Counted from the stretch's first letter, positions 1-12,813 are shown. The stretch is 64,000 nt of DNA from Oreohelix idahoensis (GCA_024509875.1 JAMPIV010012166.1:1-64000); one strand, 5' to 3'. Translations and numbers: made by a program. Notes: generated by a model from the letters alone, not told the origin.

Positions 1-65
1 CAGTTATTTATACCTTTACATCTGGTTTACATTGTCCTATACCATCTTATATTGTCCTATACCTT

Positions 66-378
<313 letters not shown>

Positions 379-1009
379 CTACTTTGCAATCTCCTGTGGA
401 GTGCAATCTTTAAACCATGGTATATTTCCTAAAATATTTTCAGCTACAGGATCTCATAAGCCACAGGCGTCTACTGTGCCTATAAAGAATGGTGTGTCAA
501 TGTGAATCCGTTCCACAGGGAACCATTCCACATTACCACCGAAAGTAATGCATTTAACAGATTTTCCTGTAAAAGCAGAAGCGTCAATTAAAGATTTTCG
601 GATACCACCTGCCGTACATCCAGAATCTCGAAGGACTGTTACTTATTGATCATACACAAATCCCTGATGTAGTTTGAGACATCCCAATTTCTCACACGAT
701 GACATTGCGGGAATAGTGTGATCGCAATAAAGTGTAGTGTTTGCCTTTGATACATGTCAGGATTGGCAAACATAACATGAGTCATCTCTTAAAGAACATG
801 CATTGGAATGATTAGGTTTATCCTTCCCTTCTTCATTATTGTCAGTACAAGCATTAGCATGTCTGTGTTTACCCTTATCTTTTGAATGAGCTCGAAAATG
901 ACTTATCTTCTTTTTAAATAATTTATTCTTACCATAATATTCTGGAGTATCATCATCCTTGAAGTTCATACCATATGAAGATCTTTGTCTGTGATAATCT
1001 TTATGATAT
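379..1009 (-). pseudogene. Decayed gag C-terminus and aspartic protease of a Gmr1-like LTR element (F)
   Basis: Read on the minus strand, this holds a basic, His/Asn/Lys-rich gag tail. A zinc-type motif Cys-X2-Cys-X13-Cys-X-His follows at about 778-719. Then comes a retroviral-type aspartic protease core with the active-site string RDSGCT and the downstream block KCITFGG. The last part ends near CTPQEIAK, matching the equivalent segment of element E (CTPDEI). Several in-frame stops occur, one inside the Cys/His motif and one just before the protease core, so it cannot be expressed intact. The gag reading continues on the far side of the solo LTR at 1010-1957, so both belong to one element that was split by that insertion. 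No integrase or RT of this element lies in the window. Confidence 0.75.
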
Positions 1010-1957
1010 TGTTAAGTTATATTTTGCGGGGGAGTTAAATGTTTGAGATCCTCACATGTGAGCCTAGTATTTTATAGACGCACATGTGAGCGCATCTATG
1101 TTAATTGTATGTTTAAGTATTTGCTCACGGCCGTAGACTATTATTGAACGGTAATGATGCGATTTGTCGCTGTGATCTGTTGCCATTCAGCAATGATGCT
1201 AGAGGCAGATCCCAATATCCTCCGTCTGAGATAGACGTGATTTTTCATGGACTTGCCCTAAGTCTAAGGAAGACATGCGGATGATAATATTATAATTATT
1301 TTGAAAGAGGAAGAAGCCATTCTTGAAGTACTATACCAAGAATAGTTCAAGTATAAATATTTAGCCAGAAAACGGCTCTGTTTTTAAGTATCTCGCCTCA
1401 GATACTTGACCTTCTGTAGTGTCACGGCAGTGCTTCAGCTGGACTCATGTGTCCCGCTGCTAGTGCGACCCTCTGACATCAGGAGCGAATTGATATTTCA
1501 AATTAATATATGTCTACGTAGAAAGATAAATATGGTCAATTTGACAGTACCATGTATTCTGTCAAGCTGTTAACCTTGAAGTCATAACGACCAGTAATGT
1601 GTGTCAACGGCCTATTGATGATTGTAAATGATGTACTTTGTTTGCTATGAACCAAATATGATGCTCGTCTACGTTTCGTCGTCAATAAACTGTGTTGTCA
1701 CCAGATGCCCTATGAGTCCAACATCTGTTTATTGACAGTTTGGTCATATTGTCTTGACCCATTACGTCATGTTACTGAACTGAACTATTACCACCATAAG
1801 CCAAAGAAATGGCCCACATTAAACATTCGCGTAACCAAACAATACATCAGCCACTAACAGTAAGCCCGACAGCTCTGACAATATCATTGTCACTGTCAGA
1901 GACAGACCAGTATTTATATATAGATAGACGACATGCATCACAAATCACGCAGTAACA
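1010..1957 (+). mobile_element. Solo LTR of a TGTTAAG-type LTR element, with GATAT target duplication
   Basis: The 948-bp unit begins TGTTAAG and ends GTAACA. It is flanked by GATAT at 1005-1009 and again at 1958-1962, a perfect 5-bp duplication of the kind left by LTR integrases. The start resembles the LTRs of elements A and C (TGTTAAG, then a GGGGA..TTAAA-like stretch). It also carries an AATAAA polyadenylation signal at 1684-1689 and the taagcccgac block seen near the end of the A and C LTRs. There is no internal region, so it is a product of LTR-LTR recombination. It interrupts the gag of fragment F. Confidence 0.88.
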
Positions 1958-3123
1958 GATATGAATCATCATTATGCCTGCCTCTGTGATACCCACGACT
2001 ATGAGGTGAAAAACTTCGGTAACCTCGTCGATAAAAATGTGATGGTGAACGTTGACGAGGGAAGCTGTAAGCTCCCCTACATTTTGGACGAAAATCAGAT
2101 TGATATCGCCCTTCAACGCTTTTCGAGCGATGTCGGTTATCATAAGATCTATGATCGTGGTGAGCCACGCCCACGGGCAAAGGATCTTGAGGAGGAGCTC
2201 TGTGGACATCCATGTTCGGATGAATTGCCATAAATTGCCTACATAGTCACTCATATTCCTGGATGGAGTCTGGATGTCGTTCCTGTAAAAATGATTTTAA
2301 TTCTTGGTGACATGCAGAAAGAACCTTGTCTCGTAATATAAGGTCTGTTAACCCATCATATATTTTCTGAATACCTGATAAATCTATCCATCTACTTAAA
2401 AATTGTTTAATGGAGGCAATAAAGTCGCCAAAGTCAGCTTCCTTACTTGTCTTAGCTGCATGCAAACGATCTCTAAATCCAGATTCAGTTTACTGGAAAC
2501 GTCTAGGAAGTGTTTCTTTTACGTCAAAACCATGTCGTCTCTTTTCATCAAGATTCATGAAGCATTGGTGTGAGTCCCCAGTCAAAAAATCAACTAAGAG
2601 ACTACTCCATCTCTCTTTATGTATATTCAAAGCTGTGGCCTTCATAATAAATCGAGAGAAGAAAATGTCTACACAATTATGACCCTGATCAAAATTTGGC
2701 ATTTTCAACTTTGGATGAAACATAGTTGTACCAGATGAAGTCTTAGAATTTTCTACCTGAACTTTAGCTAATTCTAAAGCTTTCTCCTTCTCTGCATTTA
2801 ATCTTAATGCTTCACGTTCCATAGCATTCCTATGAGCTTGATCTAGTTGAAGAAGTTCCATTCTTCTTATCTCTATTTCTTTATCCATTTAAGCCAATCT
2901 TTCTTTCTCAAATTCTCTATCTCTATCCTTTTGAGCTTTTCTCTTCAAGCTCTCTTGCTTGATCAAGTTCTTGTTTCTTGAGCTCATCTGCTCGTTTTAC
3001 AGCCTCATGCTGCTCTATTTGTCCCATGTGAATTAAATATTTCTCATACTTAGTCTCCGAGTACTCTTCAAGTTCAGTGCCTGATTTGCCTAAACGCAAA
3101 CCAGCATTGACAAAGTCCTCCAA
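1958..3123 (-). pseudogene. Decayed gag of LTR element F: N-terminal helix, coiled coil, SCAN-like capsid, basic tail
   Basis: Minus-strand gag in three reading frames. The N-terminal part (3123-2923) has the EDFVNAGLRLG motif seen at the start of the A, E and G gags, but its ATG appears lost. A Glu/Lys/Arg-rich coiled-coil stretch (2888-2700) follows. Next is a capsid segment containing DFGDFIASIKQFLSRWIDLS and a run ending LQERHPDS (2465-2247), which resembles the vertebrate SCAN domain and the capsid of Gmr1-like elements. The Arg/His/Ser-rich tail (2231-1958) is the presumed nucleic-acid-binding part. Frameshifts lie near 2490 and 2240. It is split from its protease part by the solo LTR. 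Confidence 0.75.
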
Positions 3124-5755
3124 TTTTACATGTTTCTAGTTAATAATTACCCTAAAATAGTATGCTATCAACCAATGAAGTATATAATTAATGTATACAC
3201 TCCCTAAAGCACTATAAAATCAATCTGTGATTTACATATACCTGCTATTGTGAACCATGAGATGAGCACAGGTGACAATGGAAGGCACAAGAAAATGAAA
3301 CACAGTGAAGTGACACCTCAAATTACAAAACATTACATAACGAATATAAAGCAACTAAAGAAGACCCAAACACATTAATCAAGGAAAAGAAAACATCATA
3401 ATAATATTACAAAAATAAACAAGAAATGTCAAGAATTGATAGGAGACAACCATATAAACTCAGCTACTGCACTAAAATTAGGTTATGCAAATTAAAATGA
3501 TGAATGACATGACATCACAACTAAACAATAATAAAATGGTGTTTGTATGGCAAACTGAGGCAACCACATCTACAGTGGGGAAACCACTGAATCCTCTGTC
3601 AGCAATACTAACACAGGCCCTAACAGTCGTTGACATTTTCTGAATTTTGGTAGAAAATTTCAGAAAATATCAAGCTCTTTTCCAACAAACCCACAAAAAT
3701 TACACATAAATATAAATTTGGAGACACATAATGATAGAAAGGAAAGATGACATTGAGACAACAGTGTAACTGAAGGCCAAAGCTAGACCTTTTGGACAGG
3801 ATCAGAGGACCAGCACTTCAATTAAAACAAGGACTTATCTTTTTTCAATCCTACCATAGTGTGGACACCCTTCATCTCAATGTACGTCGATGCCACAGTC
3901 CACACAAGCCGCATCGATCCCCGTACAGTGTTGCACAAAGACTAATGTTCAACTATGCCTCAGTGTTGAACAAAGATCTCGTATTGAATGTCCATGATGA
4001 GAATAAGCTCCATTGGATATTAGTGCTTTGCTGCCATGACTCCAGGCTGCGATCAGAACTGTCTTCAGCAACTACGACGAATAGTTCTGCTACATGAAGA
4101 TATGTAGTGGCAGTTGTACGTCTGCATCAAAATGGTTGTGCTTCTTGCGGGAAGTCAAAACATTCACATACTTCTGATATGCAATTTGTCCTCGCAGAAT
4201 GTCCTAGGTACGGTTTCAGTGTAGGCTCAAATGTCATTAAAATACACATCTTCTCACTTGAGTTCTGAAGAACTTCACTGTCTGGTGAGAGTCAATTGTA
4301 ATATTGAGCCAGAAGATCCCACTTCTGACACCAGAATATATGTTGCGGCTTTTATAAATATATCATTATCATTTTTTGATTTATTCTGGCTTTGATTATC
4401 TCTGTTTAATTTTGCCGCAACCATGGGTTCATTATCGTTTTCATATACTTTGTGTGAAAAAATGCTTATACTATCTTCTTTTACATCCAATCGTTTGTGA
4501 CATTTTAATTCTTTGTGTATTCATATTGATGTATTGGTGATTAGTTCATTCAATAAGTTGAATAGCAACAACTTGACTGTCGAACTGACAGAACTTTGAA
4601 AACTTCTTGAAGCAAATTTCATCAAACGTGTCAACCAACACAAAGTCTCCTGGGGACGACTTTTTCCATTTAATTATACGAAGAACACATCGCAGTTCGG
4701 AAATATGAACGAAACATGTGGTTCCCATTTCAAAGTAAGTAATGACATAACAGTATGTTCAATTATCATCTATTTTACCATGGGTGATCATATAAACCGT
4801 CAGCATTCTTATAATCTTCTATGTTCAGATATATCAGTTGAATACTACTCTATGTAAACTGTCTCTGCAATATCACATCATAACTATTCTAAATCTTTAG
4901 CTTTGCATTCGTATTAAGACATTGTCTATTTAAAAAATCAGAGGCTAAATCAAATATTCTCAGTTTAGCTGCCCACATCATAATCTACCATTATCGCTTT
5001 CAATACTGTTTTACACTACACCACGTTCCATCTAGACTATCATGTGTAGATCTACAATAACGCAGATTACTTTCACAATAATGCTTCAACATATCTCTGG
5101 GACTCAAAAGTCCTTATTCATTTCTTATTCTATTAACTACGAAGCCTGAACACTGACGATTAAATATATGAGTTTAGACTCAACACATCGATTAGTGGAC
5201 TATGCCACACATTATATCAAACACTGCTATAAGCCCAAAGACTACACCAATACTGATATACACATTTCAGTGGCTCTGCCACATTTTCCATGAACACTGC
5301 CATAGTGGCTATGCGACACATTCAAACACTGCCATTGGGGCAGGAGCCCACAACTCGGCTGATTCGTTACTAGGCTTAACGCATCAGCTAGTACTTTACA
5401 CTTACCGGTGGAAGTCTAACTAGTTGGGGTGCTGCATGGTGCGTCCATCTAAATGAAAATAAAACCAAGATGATAGAAAATCGTGCAGCAATCCTCAACA
5501 AAGACGTGTGAACGAGTGTAATATGATATTTTCTTTTAAGTGTGCCAATGAAAGTGTGAGTATGCGAGAGTGTTTACATATATTTACAAGGCCGTAGATG
5601 GGGGGTGTGTTAAACCACCCACGTAAGGGTTTGGTGAAAAACATTTGTGGGGAAATTATAATGTGCCAAACATGTTTTGCGACAAAAATTTTTAACACCC
5701 CCCCCCCCCCCCCTTTTATTAAGTCTTATCTACGGCCATGGTAAATTATATTATA
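3124..5755. other. No gene recognised; probable 5' leader/LTR remains of element F
   Basis: Only short, unsupported reading frames occur. The part next to the F gag start should be its leader and LTR, but no LTR edge could be fixed because no second copy is present. A C-run at 5698-5713 is followed on the minus strand by a TGTTAAAA string, which could be the G-tract and LTR start of another minus-strand element. This is weak. Confidence 0.35.
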
Positions 5756-5760
5756 CGTAT

Positions 5761-6375
5761 TGTTAAGTCCTATTTTAATCAAGGGGAATTAAACGTTAAT
5801 ATACTTGTATGTACAGGACAGATTTTTGTTATCTCCCTTGAGTAGCTGCTATTCGAATGTTCTAGATGCGTTCAGCTCACGTCTGTCGCGGTTAGCCGTG
5901 CATGCATGATTGTCTGAGCTGGACGGAGGGAGGGAAATCTCGTGACAGTAGGTGGCTGGGCAGTTTTGCCGTGATGGTGGTCAGCCATGTTTTTTGACGG
6001 TGTATACGGGGAGATATTTCTTGTGTGATAGGAATGACTAAGACTTCCTAATGTATTTCAAAAGCCAAGGATATGATGGCTGATATTTATACTGCAGAAT
6101 GTACGTCTTTTTTTGGAAGACTTTTAGGCCATGGATTATAGGCCATTCTCTGTTCATCTACCGATGAGGGATATTTTGATTCGACGGATTGTTATAGGGG
6201 ATTGTTCTTTCTCCCGTGAGATGTATCTTATTTATAATATTGCTAGAGAAGATAATGAGCATATTTACATTGGAACTTATACGGCTTATTTATGATATTG
6301 CCAGAGAAGATAGTGAGCATATTTACATTACCTCAAAGCCAGGAACTCATACGGCTTATTTATAATATTGCCAGA

Positions 6376-6455
<80 letters not shown>

Positions 6456-6783
6456 CATTTATGCTATATACGGATGTATTGAACTGTCGTTATTTCCATG
6501 ATGTGTTTTGAACTGTCTCCTATTGACAGTGTGTTTTGATGATGTCTACGTTCGTTACTGTGGCGTAATAAACGGTGTAGAACTGTACTTGGAGTTTCAC
6601 CCTTCCTGACTCCCATGTGTGCATTGATGTGTGATTGCTATTGACTTACTTCAAAGAGCCTATACACATTCGTGTCTATATCTACACACTCACACATCCG
6701 TCGGCTGCCTGTAAGCCCGACCTGCTGATCGCCTATATCAGTGCACACAATAATAATAACATCATCCACCTGGAGCCTCAACA
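5761..6783 (+). repeat. 5' LTR of element A
   Basis: 1023 bp, TG...CA ends, matched by 17271-18745. It carries imperfect repeats around 6220-6377 (the 'gccagagaagat..tatttaca' unit related to the 69-bp repeat of element C), a long TA microsatellite at 6378-6451, and an AATAAA polyadenylation signal at 6567-6572. The CCTGTAAGCCCGACC block near its end is also in the C LTR. Confidence 0.93.
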
Positions 6784-7914
6784 GTGGTCGCCAGTGATAT
6801 GGGGCTTTGGATTACTAATGACATTGTGTGAATTACAAGGAGTTACAGTATAGTGTTTACAGTTTGTGTTTCCTGTTCATAAATTATTCAAGTCGAGAGT
6901 TGCAGTGTTACCAGTCCAAGTTTTCTATGAGCAAGTTCCTATTGTGGAAGAATGTTTTCTTACAAGTTCAACATGTCAAGAGTCTGAGAAGTGGAAAATA
7001 CCCGTACCTGGCATCGTAGAGTTCCTGAACCCTTATACCGTGGATTCTCCTTTCGTTGGACCGTGTTATCTATGTACATCGTTGCTGCTGTTGTGAAGGC
7101 CGGGATTTTTGCATTTTGCAGATAAGTGGCTGTGTTGTTTGTTGTAAACTGTACCTCTGTTTGGTGTACATTGAGCCTTCCTCTATACATAAGCTATTTA
7201 TATTCCTTGTCTTCTATGTTATATGTTTCTATGTCATATATGTTATATTTCAGTGGGCAGGTTGGGTGGAGACTTTCGTAGGATATCCCACTTCACCGAG
7301 GGCCTACAAAAGCGTTCTATAGGGACTGTTTGTCTAAGTCCGTGTCGTAAAAGATCCCTTGATATAATTCTGGGCATACTCTGTTTACTCCGGATTCAGT
7401 CTTCTTATATAACTGTTTAGGTGTTTCGAAACGTATTAGTGTTGTTTTCGTTATATTTTGCTCTGTTCTTTAGTTCTTGATTAATTTGTTTGTGAGTGTT
7501 TTTCTCCCCTTTCTATCGTTTAATTCTATACAAATTTTTTTGTTTATACACTGTGTTGTTGTTTGTCTCATCGCTTCATTTCCAGCTGTCGCTGCAAGTT
7601 TTGCAATATTTTTTGCTTTATTTCTGCTTTCATACTTTAGTTGATTCCTGCAAACGTAGTCATTTGTTCTTTATATCCTGTCTTTGTCTTTCTTGTTTGT
7701 ATTATCTATTTTGTCATACGCTGTCAATATATTCTGTCATGGACTGTCAATACTATAATGCATAATAGATATATAAGTGATTAATTATATTATTAATAAG
7801 TAAGGAAATTATACAAGTTCTTGAGCAAAGACTTGTCACCCACTGAGTTTGGATAAAGTGAGCTTCACAAGGAATATATTTACATAAGTTATCTATATCA
7901 TATATTCAGACATA
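6784..7914 (+). other. Leader of element A with probable primer-binding site
   Basis: One base after the LTR, 6785-6802 begins TGGTCGCCAG. TGG is the usual start of a tRNA primer-binding site (complement of a tRNA CCA end), and the same one-base spacing is seen at 41105 in element C. The matching tRNA was not identified. The remaining 1.1 kb is T-rich and shows no convincing gene. Confidence 0.5.
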
Positions 7915-9585
7915 ATGTCTAGTTTGGATTATTTCATTGAACAAGGGAGATCCCTTGGTATGACTAATGAGGAAGTAAAAGAATTCGCACTTGCTGAATA
8001 TGCCAAGGCGCAGAAGGCTGAAGAAAAGAAACAGAAAATAGAAGCTGAAAAACAGAAAATAGAATCTAAAAATATGAGATTGCAGATGCAGGCAGAAGAG
8101 AGAAAAATCTAAATGCAAATGGAGGCTGAAAAACAGAAAATGGAAATGGAAAAACAAAAATTAGAAGCTGAAGAACGAAAAATTCAACAGCAAAGAGAGG
8201 CTGAAGATAGAAAAATCCAAATGCAAATGGAGGCTGAAAAACAGAAAATGGAAAGTGAAAAACAGAAATTAAAAGCTGAAGAGAGAAAACAGAAATTGGA
8301 AGCTGAAGAGAGAACAGTTCAACAACAAATAGAGGCTGAAGAAAGGAAATTGCAGATGCAGATGCAAGCTGAAGAAAAAATGAGACTGCATGAGGAAAAG
8401 ATGTCGTCTATAGAGCTGGAGAGGATAAAGGTAGTGAATATTGGTAATACACAAAATGAGACAAATAATCAAACAACTTCTTATAAGGCAAATACTAAAT
8501 CTTATGATATTAAATTGCCTGTTTTCAACCCTACCTGTGACGATATCTCATTCTATCTAAATAGATTTGAACTTTCATGCGAATCTCATAAGATAGACAA
8601 GTCAGGATATTGTGAGCAACTTAGCAAGTTATTTAAGGGTGAAGCTTTGATTACTATAAGTATGTTGGAAGGTCCTGACATGAATAACTTTGATGTTGCC
8701 AGAGCGGCTTTATTAAAAAAATACCAACTGGATGAAGAAGGTTATCGCCTACGCTTTAAGTCTCTATTACCGGAGACAGGGAAAGATTTTTCAGACTTTA
8801 TGTCAAATATCCGCCTTACGTTTTCACGTTGGGTTGAACTTTCAAAAACGGAGCACACATATGAAGCCCTTATGGACTTATTGCTTCGTGACAAAGTTAT
8901 GTCATCAGTTAATAAATCTTTTTTTTTCCTTTCTACATGAGCGAAAGCCTCCAAATTTGAAAGAAATGGAACAATACTGTCGCCAATATGTCACGGCTCA
9001 TCCAAATGTAACAGTTAGCAATTCTAAAGTCAAAAGTTTACCCATGGCTTCAGCAATACCATATGGTCCTAATTTGCGACGTAGGTCTCAAAGTGCTGAA
9101 CGCAATTTTGGTAGGAGAGATAATCGGAATTTTAGACAGAACCAATGGGGTCCATCACGTAGTGATTCTCCTTCTTTAAGAAATTGGAGACAATTTAACG
9201 GTCCTCAAAATTTTGGTTCCAATAATTATGGAAATTTTGGAAGAGGTAACTACAATAGAGTTATCAGCCTTATAATAATTTTTCTTGGAGACAACAAAAC
9301 CCATCTAATAGATATTTTGATCAAAGGGGAAATGACAATCGCAACTATGCAAACTGGGGTTCAAATCAGAACAATAATTTCAATAGAGCAAATAACAATG
9401 CTTCCAATAGAAATAATAACCGCGATAATTCGCAATACGACGGTAGATCTCCAAATAATAGATCGTATCGCCAGGCTAACTCTGCTGAACAAGAGCCCCA
9501 GGTTGTTAATGATCAAGGTAACAATAATAAAAGTGTCTCTAATGCTACTGCTTGCTCTGCTTTCGATTTCGAGAGAGCATCTCAG
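7915..9585 (+). pseudogene. gag of LTR element A: coiled-coil matrix, SCAN-like capsid, Asn/Arg-rich tail
   Basis: It starts at ATG 7915 with MSSLDYFIEQGRSLG, the N-terminal motif shared with the E and G gags. A long Glu/Lys/Gln coiled coil (residues about 30-170) contains a TAA at 8110-8112. A capsid segment follows from about 8510 (KLPVFNPTCDDISFYLNRFE), leading to the SCAN-like part (RWVELSKTEHTYEALMDLLL, then HERKPPNLKEMEQYC) around 8830-8980. A frameshift lies in a T-run near 8920 and a compensating one near 9250. The tail is rich in Asn, Arg, Gln and Ser, with no retroviral CCHC knuckle. Gag forms the particle and packages RNA. With one stop and two frameshifts this copy is dead. Confidence 0.85.
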
Positions 9586-10011
9586 TGCCCAGGGTGCACA
9601 ACTTTGTTCCAACCTACAGCTATAACTACCTTGAGTTGCAGTCATCCTCTTCCGACTCCTCTTCCTGCCTTGTCTGCACATGACGGAAGAGGGTCTCTTA
9701 CTCTACATAAGGGATTTGTAAATAATAATCCCGTTTCAGTTCTATTTGATTCTGGATGCACAACTGTTGGGGTTAGACAGTCTTTAGTTCATCCATCTTG
9801 TGCAACGGGTAAGATGGTGAAATGTGTGACATTCGGTGGGACAGTTGAGACTTTTCCAACTGCCATAGTCCACATTGCCACACCGTTTTTCACTGGTTAT
9901 ATACACGCATGTTTACTCAGAGCGCCTATCGCCGACCTTACTATCGGACAGATACATGGGTATAAAGGTGTGTACGCCGGTACAAATTGCTGCTTGGGAA
10001 CGGCAACATAA
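9586..10011 (+). pseudogene. Cys/His motif and aspartic protease of element A
   Basis: It reads on from gag in the same frame. A Cys-X2-Cys-X13-Cys-X-His motif (CPGC...SCSH, 9586-9645) is followed by a Gly-rich strand and the protease active site LFDSGCTTVG near 9750. KCVTFGGTVE and a conserved tail (PIADLTIGQIHG) come next. In the family this aspartic protease would cleave the Gag-Pol polyprotein. Near 9965 the frame shifts. The other frame carries on with the family sequence (GIKVCTPVQIAAWE), showing a one-base indel. The same block is intact in element C at 41404-41998. Confidence 0.83.
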
Positions 10012-10690
10012 CCTTACTGCTTTCACCTTAGTGACTATGCCAAAATCTTTTCACCAGGTACATTCTGCTAACGTGATACATTCTGCTAATTTCGTGCAAT
10101 CGTGCAGTATTGATGATACGATTGTTCATCATGCTAATTTTGGTGTTTCTTTTAGCCCAGTGCGACATACATCAGTACGTCGCAACTCTAACATTGACTC
10201 TTCTTTAACTACCATTATAGAAGAAGATCCTTCAGTTTTGACAGACACACACACTAACTTTAGCGCTACGACTGAATCTACATCCAGTCACATTTATTGC
10301 AACTTCTTTTCTGCTATAACTAGTGTTTTCTTTGCTACATGTACGAACTTAATTGTTAGTACATATCTATACCTTATGAGTTTCTTTACTTTTCTTACTG
10401 GGCCGGTTAGCTCAGTATCTTCATCTTTTACGACTTTTTGTCGTACTTACTGCTTGTCTTTTAAACTTCGACGTAGGTCCAAGTTTACTACTCTCTGCTT
10501 TTACATCTTTATGATATATTTCTTGCTTTTTTCTTTGTCCAGTACACAGGCTATGACTTCAGTTCAGCCTTGGAGATGTACGCATTTGTCAACTGCATTT
10601 ACTCTGTCTTGCGCAAAATCTCAGATTGTCAGCCATCATGATACTTTTGGTCATTATTACCAACTTATGGGTTTGCCTATTGATGTCGGT
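9966..10690 (+). CDS. Unidentified Ser/Thr-rich ORF with two hydrophobic segments, in the place of INT-RT in element A
   Basis: After the protease frameshift the reading stays open for about 240 residues, up to the SINE. The first residues are still protease-tail sequence. The rest matches nothing I recognise. It has repeated HSAN/HHAN tetrapeptides, a Ser/Thr-rich middle, a Phe-rich hydrophobic stretch (about 10300-10405), a short basic KLRRRSK segment (about 10465), and a second hydrophobic stretch (about 10490-10545). In elements C and E this position is occupied by integrase. Such a layout could be an envelope-like or membrane protein, or chance reading in T-rich sequence. No signal peptide or furin site was seen. 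The last part of the open frame runs into the SINE and is not part of this unit. Confidence 0.35.
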
Positions 10691-10701
10691 ATCTTGTATA
10701 T

Positions 10702-10945
10702 GTCGGCGTCTGTGGCCTAATGGATATGAACGCAGTTTCGTAATCCAGATATACCAGGTTCGAAACCTGCTGCAGGCGGTTTGGTAGCAGATCGCTTTGT
10801 GTGGATTTTTAACAATGGTATAAGCGCCGTACCGTTCAGAAAGCAATGGCAAACTACTGAATGAAAAAAATTGCCTAGAAAAATCACAAACAGCCAATAA
10901 AAGCTGGGGTTGATTGCCACGTCCTGCAAAGGATAAGCAACTAAC
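10702..10945 (+). mobile_element. tRNA-derived SINE (tRNA-Arg-like head, RTE-like 3' part)
   Basis: A and B boxes of a tRNA promoter are present: TGGCCTAATGG at 10713-10723 and GGTTCGAAACC at 10757-10767, spaced as in a tRNA. A TTTCGTA anticodon-loop-like string points to tRNA-Arg. The body then has CAATGGCAAACTACTG and TTGCCTAGAAAA, words typical of 3' ends of RTE/BovB-type LINEs. The unit is flanked by a perfect 12-bp duplication TATCTTGTATAT (10690-10701 and 10946-10957), proving LINE-style retroposition. It is not a functional tRNA gene because the acceptor and anticodon stems are degenerate. Confidence 0.85.
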
Positions 10946-10957
10946 TATCTTGTATAT

Positions 10958-12330
10958 TCATAACTTTACCATACATTATCACACACTGATAGATACTTTT
11001 ATGATCCTGTTTAATTCAGGATTCCGGATTAGTCTGTGCTACTTTCTCTGTTATTTTTTTTTTTGAGTAACAGAGGAAGGTTTGATTAACATCGTACCGG
11101 GGCCGGAAGTTTACACAGCCACAGTTGGTAGATTTACTGTAAAATTAATTGTTGTATATCATAAAATCTTACCTTTACCGAACAGAGATTTTCGTTTGTA
11201 TTTTTTCACAGCGTATGCTTTTCCATGAGAGTCAGTACTGCTATATTGATGGTTTGCACCGTCTACCAATGATATACCACAAGATTTGCTGTTCCAGTTT
11301 AACTTATCGGCAGTGTGACTCTACACTAGATTTTGGTGCCTTCTTACTATGGGATGTTCTAAAACTACGGGACTCATCTTATATATGTAACTTGTTTGAG
11401 ATAGCTAATAATATTGTATATTACAATAGTATAATGTATTAGAGAGTATTGTATTAGGATATGGTATAACTTTTTTATGATAATATGTTGGTTCATCTTT
11501 ATGCACCATTGCACTACTGTATTGTTCGTATACTAATGTGTTTGGAAATGATGAACAGATGACTATTGTAATGATGCCACTATTTTAGGTAACTCATCAT
11601 TGCGTTATGTTTCAGTATTGTACTTTTTGATAAGAATATGTAGACAGAAGAAGAAGATATTTTTTCCTTTCTTTCTGACATTGTAATATTTTTTTCTTTG
11701 CCCAGCGCTTGATTGTGCGCTAGTGGTAATTATGTACAGCGATATGAGTACATTGAGAAAATGTTTTTTTTTCTGAGATTGTGATGTATGTTTTTTTTCA
11801 TTACCCGACGCTTGATGATGCATCAGGAATAGCTATGTATAAAGGTATTGTCAATTTTGATATTAATATGCTGTTCATCATTGGTACTCCTTGAGCTTAT
11901 TAACTTGGTTGTCAGGCACATTAGGCTATTTTCTTTTTTAGATGATAGCTAATTATTTGTTCTTTGATTTAGATTATCCTTCCTCATTTTTGTTTGTAAT
12001 GTATGCTATTGTACTATAATGGTATTCATTTGTAAAATGCATTGTTTAATATAATTGTTTACCATGATATGTCATTGTTCTTTCTATCCGTATCGCACTG
12101 CTTTATTTCATTACTCCTCATTCTTTCTGTACTTCATCTGTTCTTTTTATTTTTTACTTATGTTGTCATAGCTAGTCTATACGCCATTTACTTCATATTT
12201 TTTGAGTTCTTGATTGTCGTATGCTTATCTCATTATCGGTCTATACTTCACTTCTTTTGTACGTTACACTTACTCCTATCCCTCTTTTGTTCATTTTGGT
12301 TATATGTCTTATCATAGTGTACTTAGGGGT
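10958..12330 (+). other. 3' non-pol region of element A, conserved with element C
   Basis: This region aligns with 49890-50935 of element C, far beyond the LTRs, so it is a family feature. It contains a 97-residue ORF (11149-11442) whose counterpart in C is 50074-50361, both including MLFH.SQY and SSLTYRQCDSTLD. It also has a T-rich hydrophobic ORF (12042-12317). A splice-acceptor-like tract (TTTGTATTTTTTCACAG, ending near 11211) is kept in C as TTTGTATTTTTTCTCAG. Whether it encodes a protein is unproven. High nucleotide similarity alone can keep frames open. Confidence 0.5.
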
Positions 12331-12813
12331 ATGATGATAGGAAACTCTTTACAGAGCGATACAACAGGAAGCAATCTGATCATCAGAAGAAGTCCCCCCG
12401 TCCGACAAGTGTTTCGGCCCTATATACTCCTTTACACTCTAAGGGGGGCGGGCCCACTTGGGTCATGACTCCCAAGCGTCTCAGCTTCCTGTTGTCTTGC
12501 ATCGAAAATGAACCCATTTCACTTATGGTAGCAACTTTAAATTCCACAACTCCGCCAGCCGTGGAGGCAATTGTGAAAGTAACAAAGAGAAGACAAATTA
12601 TTCCGTTCGTTCCGTCGCACACACTGAGACACCAGCGCGAAGTCAACGAGTCGCCACTGCGCGTTCCCCACTGGACTTTTGATACTGACACCCCTTATAG
12701 TATACACCGCTTGTCGCCCCTGAGTCGCAGCCCGTTCACTAGTCCACCACAAACCTCAGCGTATTGTGGGCTTAGAAAAATTCCTGGTGTTTTCTGTACC
12801 GCAGCGTTTATTG

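Noticed and set aside
1847..2254. 135-codon minus-strand ORF
   Set aside because: It overlaps the gag basic tail of F in another frame and runs into the solo LTR.
10703..10775. Functional tRNA-Arg gene
   Set aside because: Stems are degenerate and the unit has a SINE body with a 12-bp target duplication.
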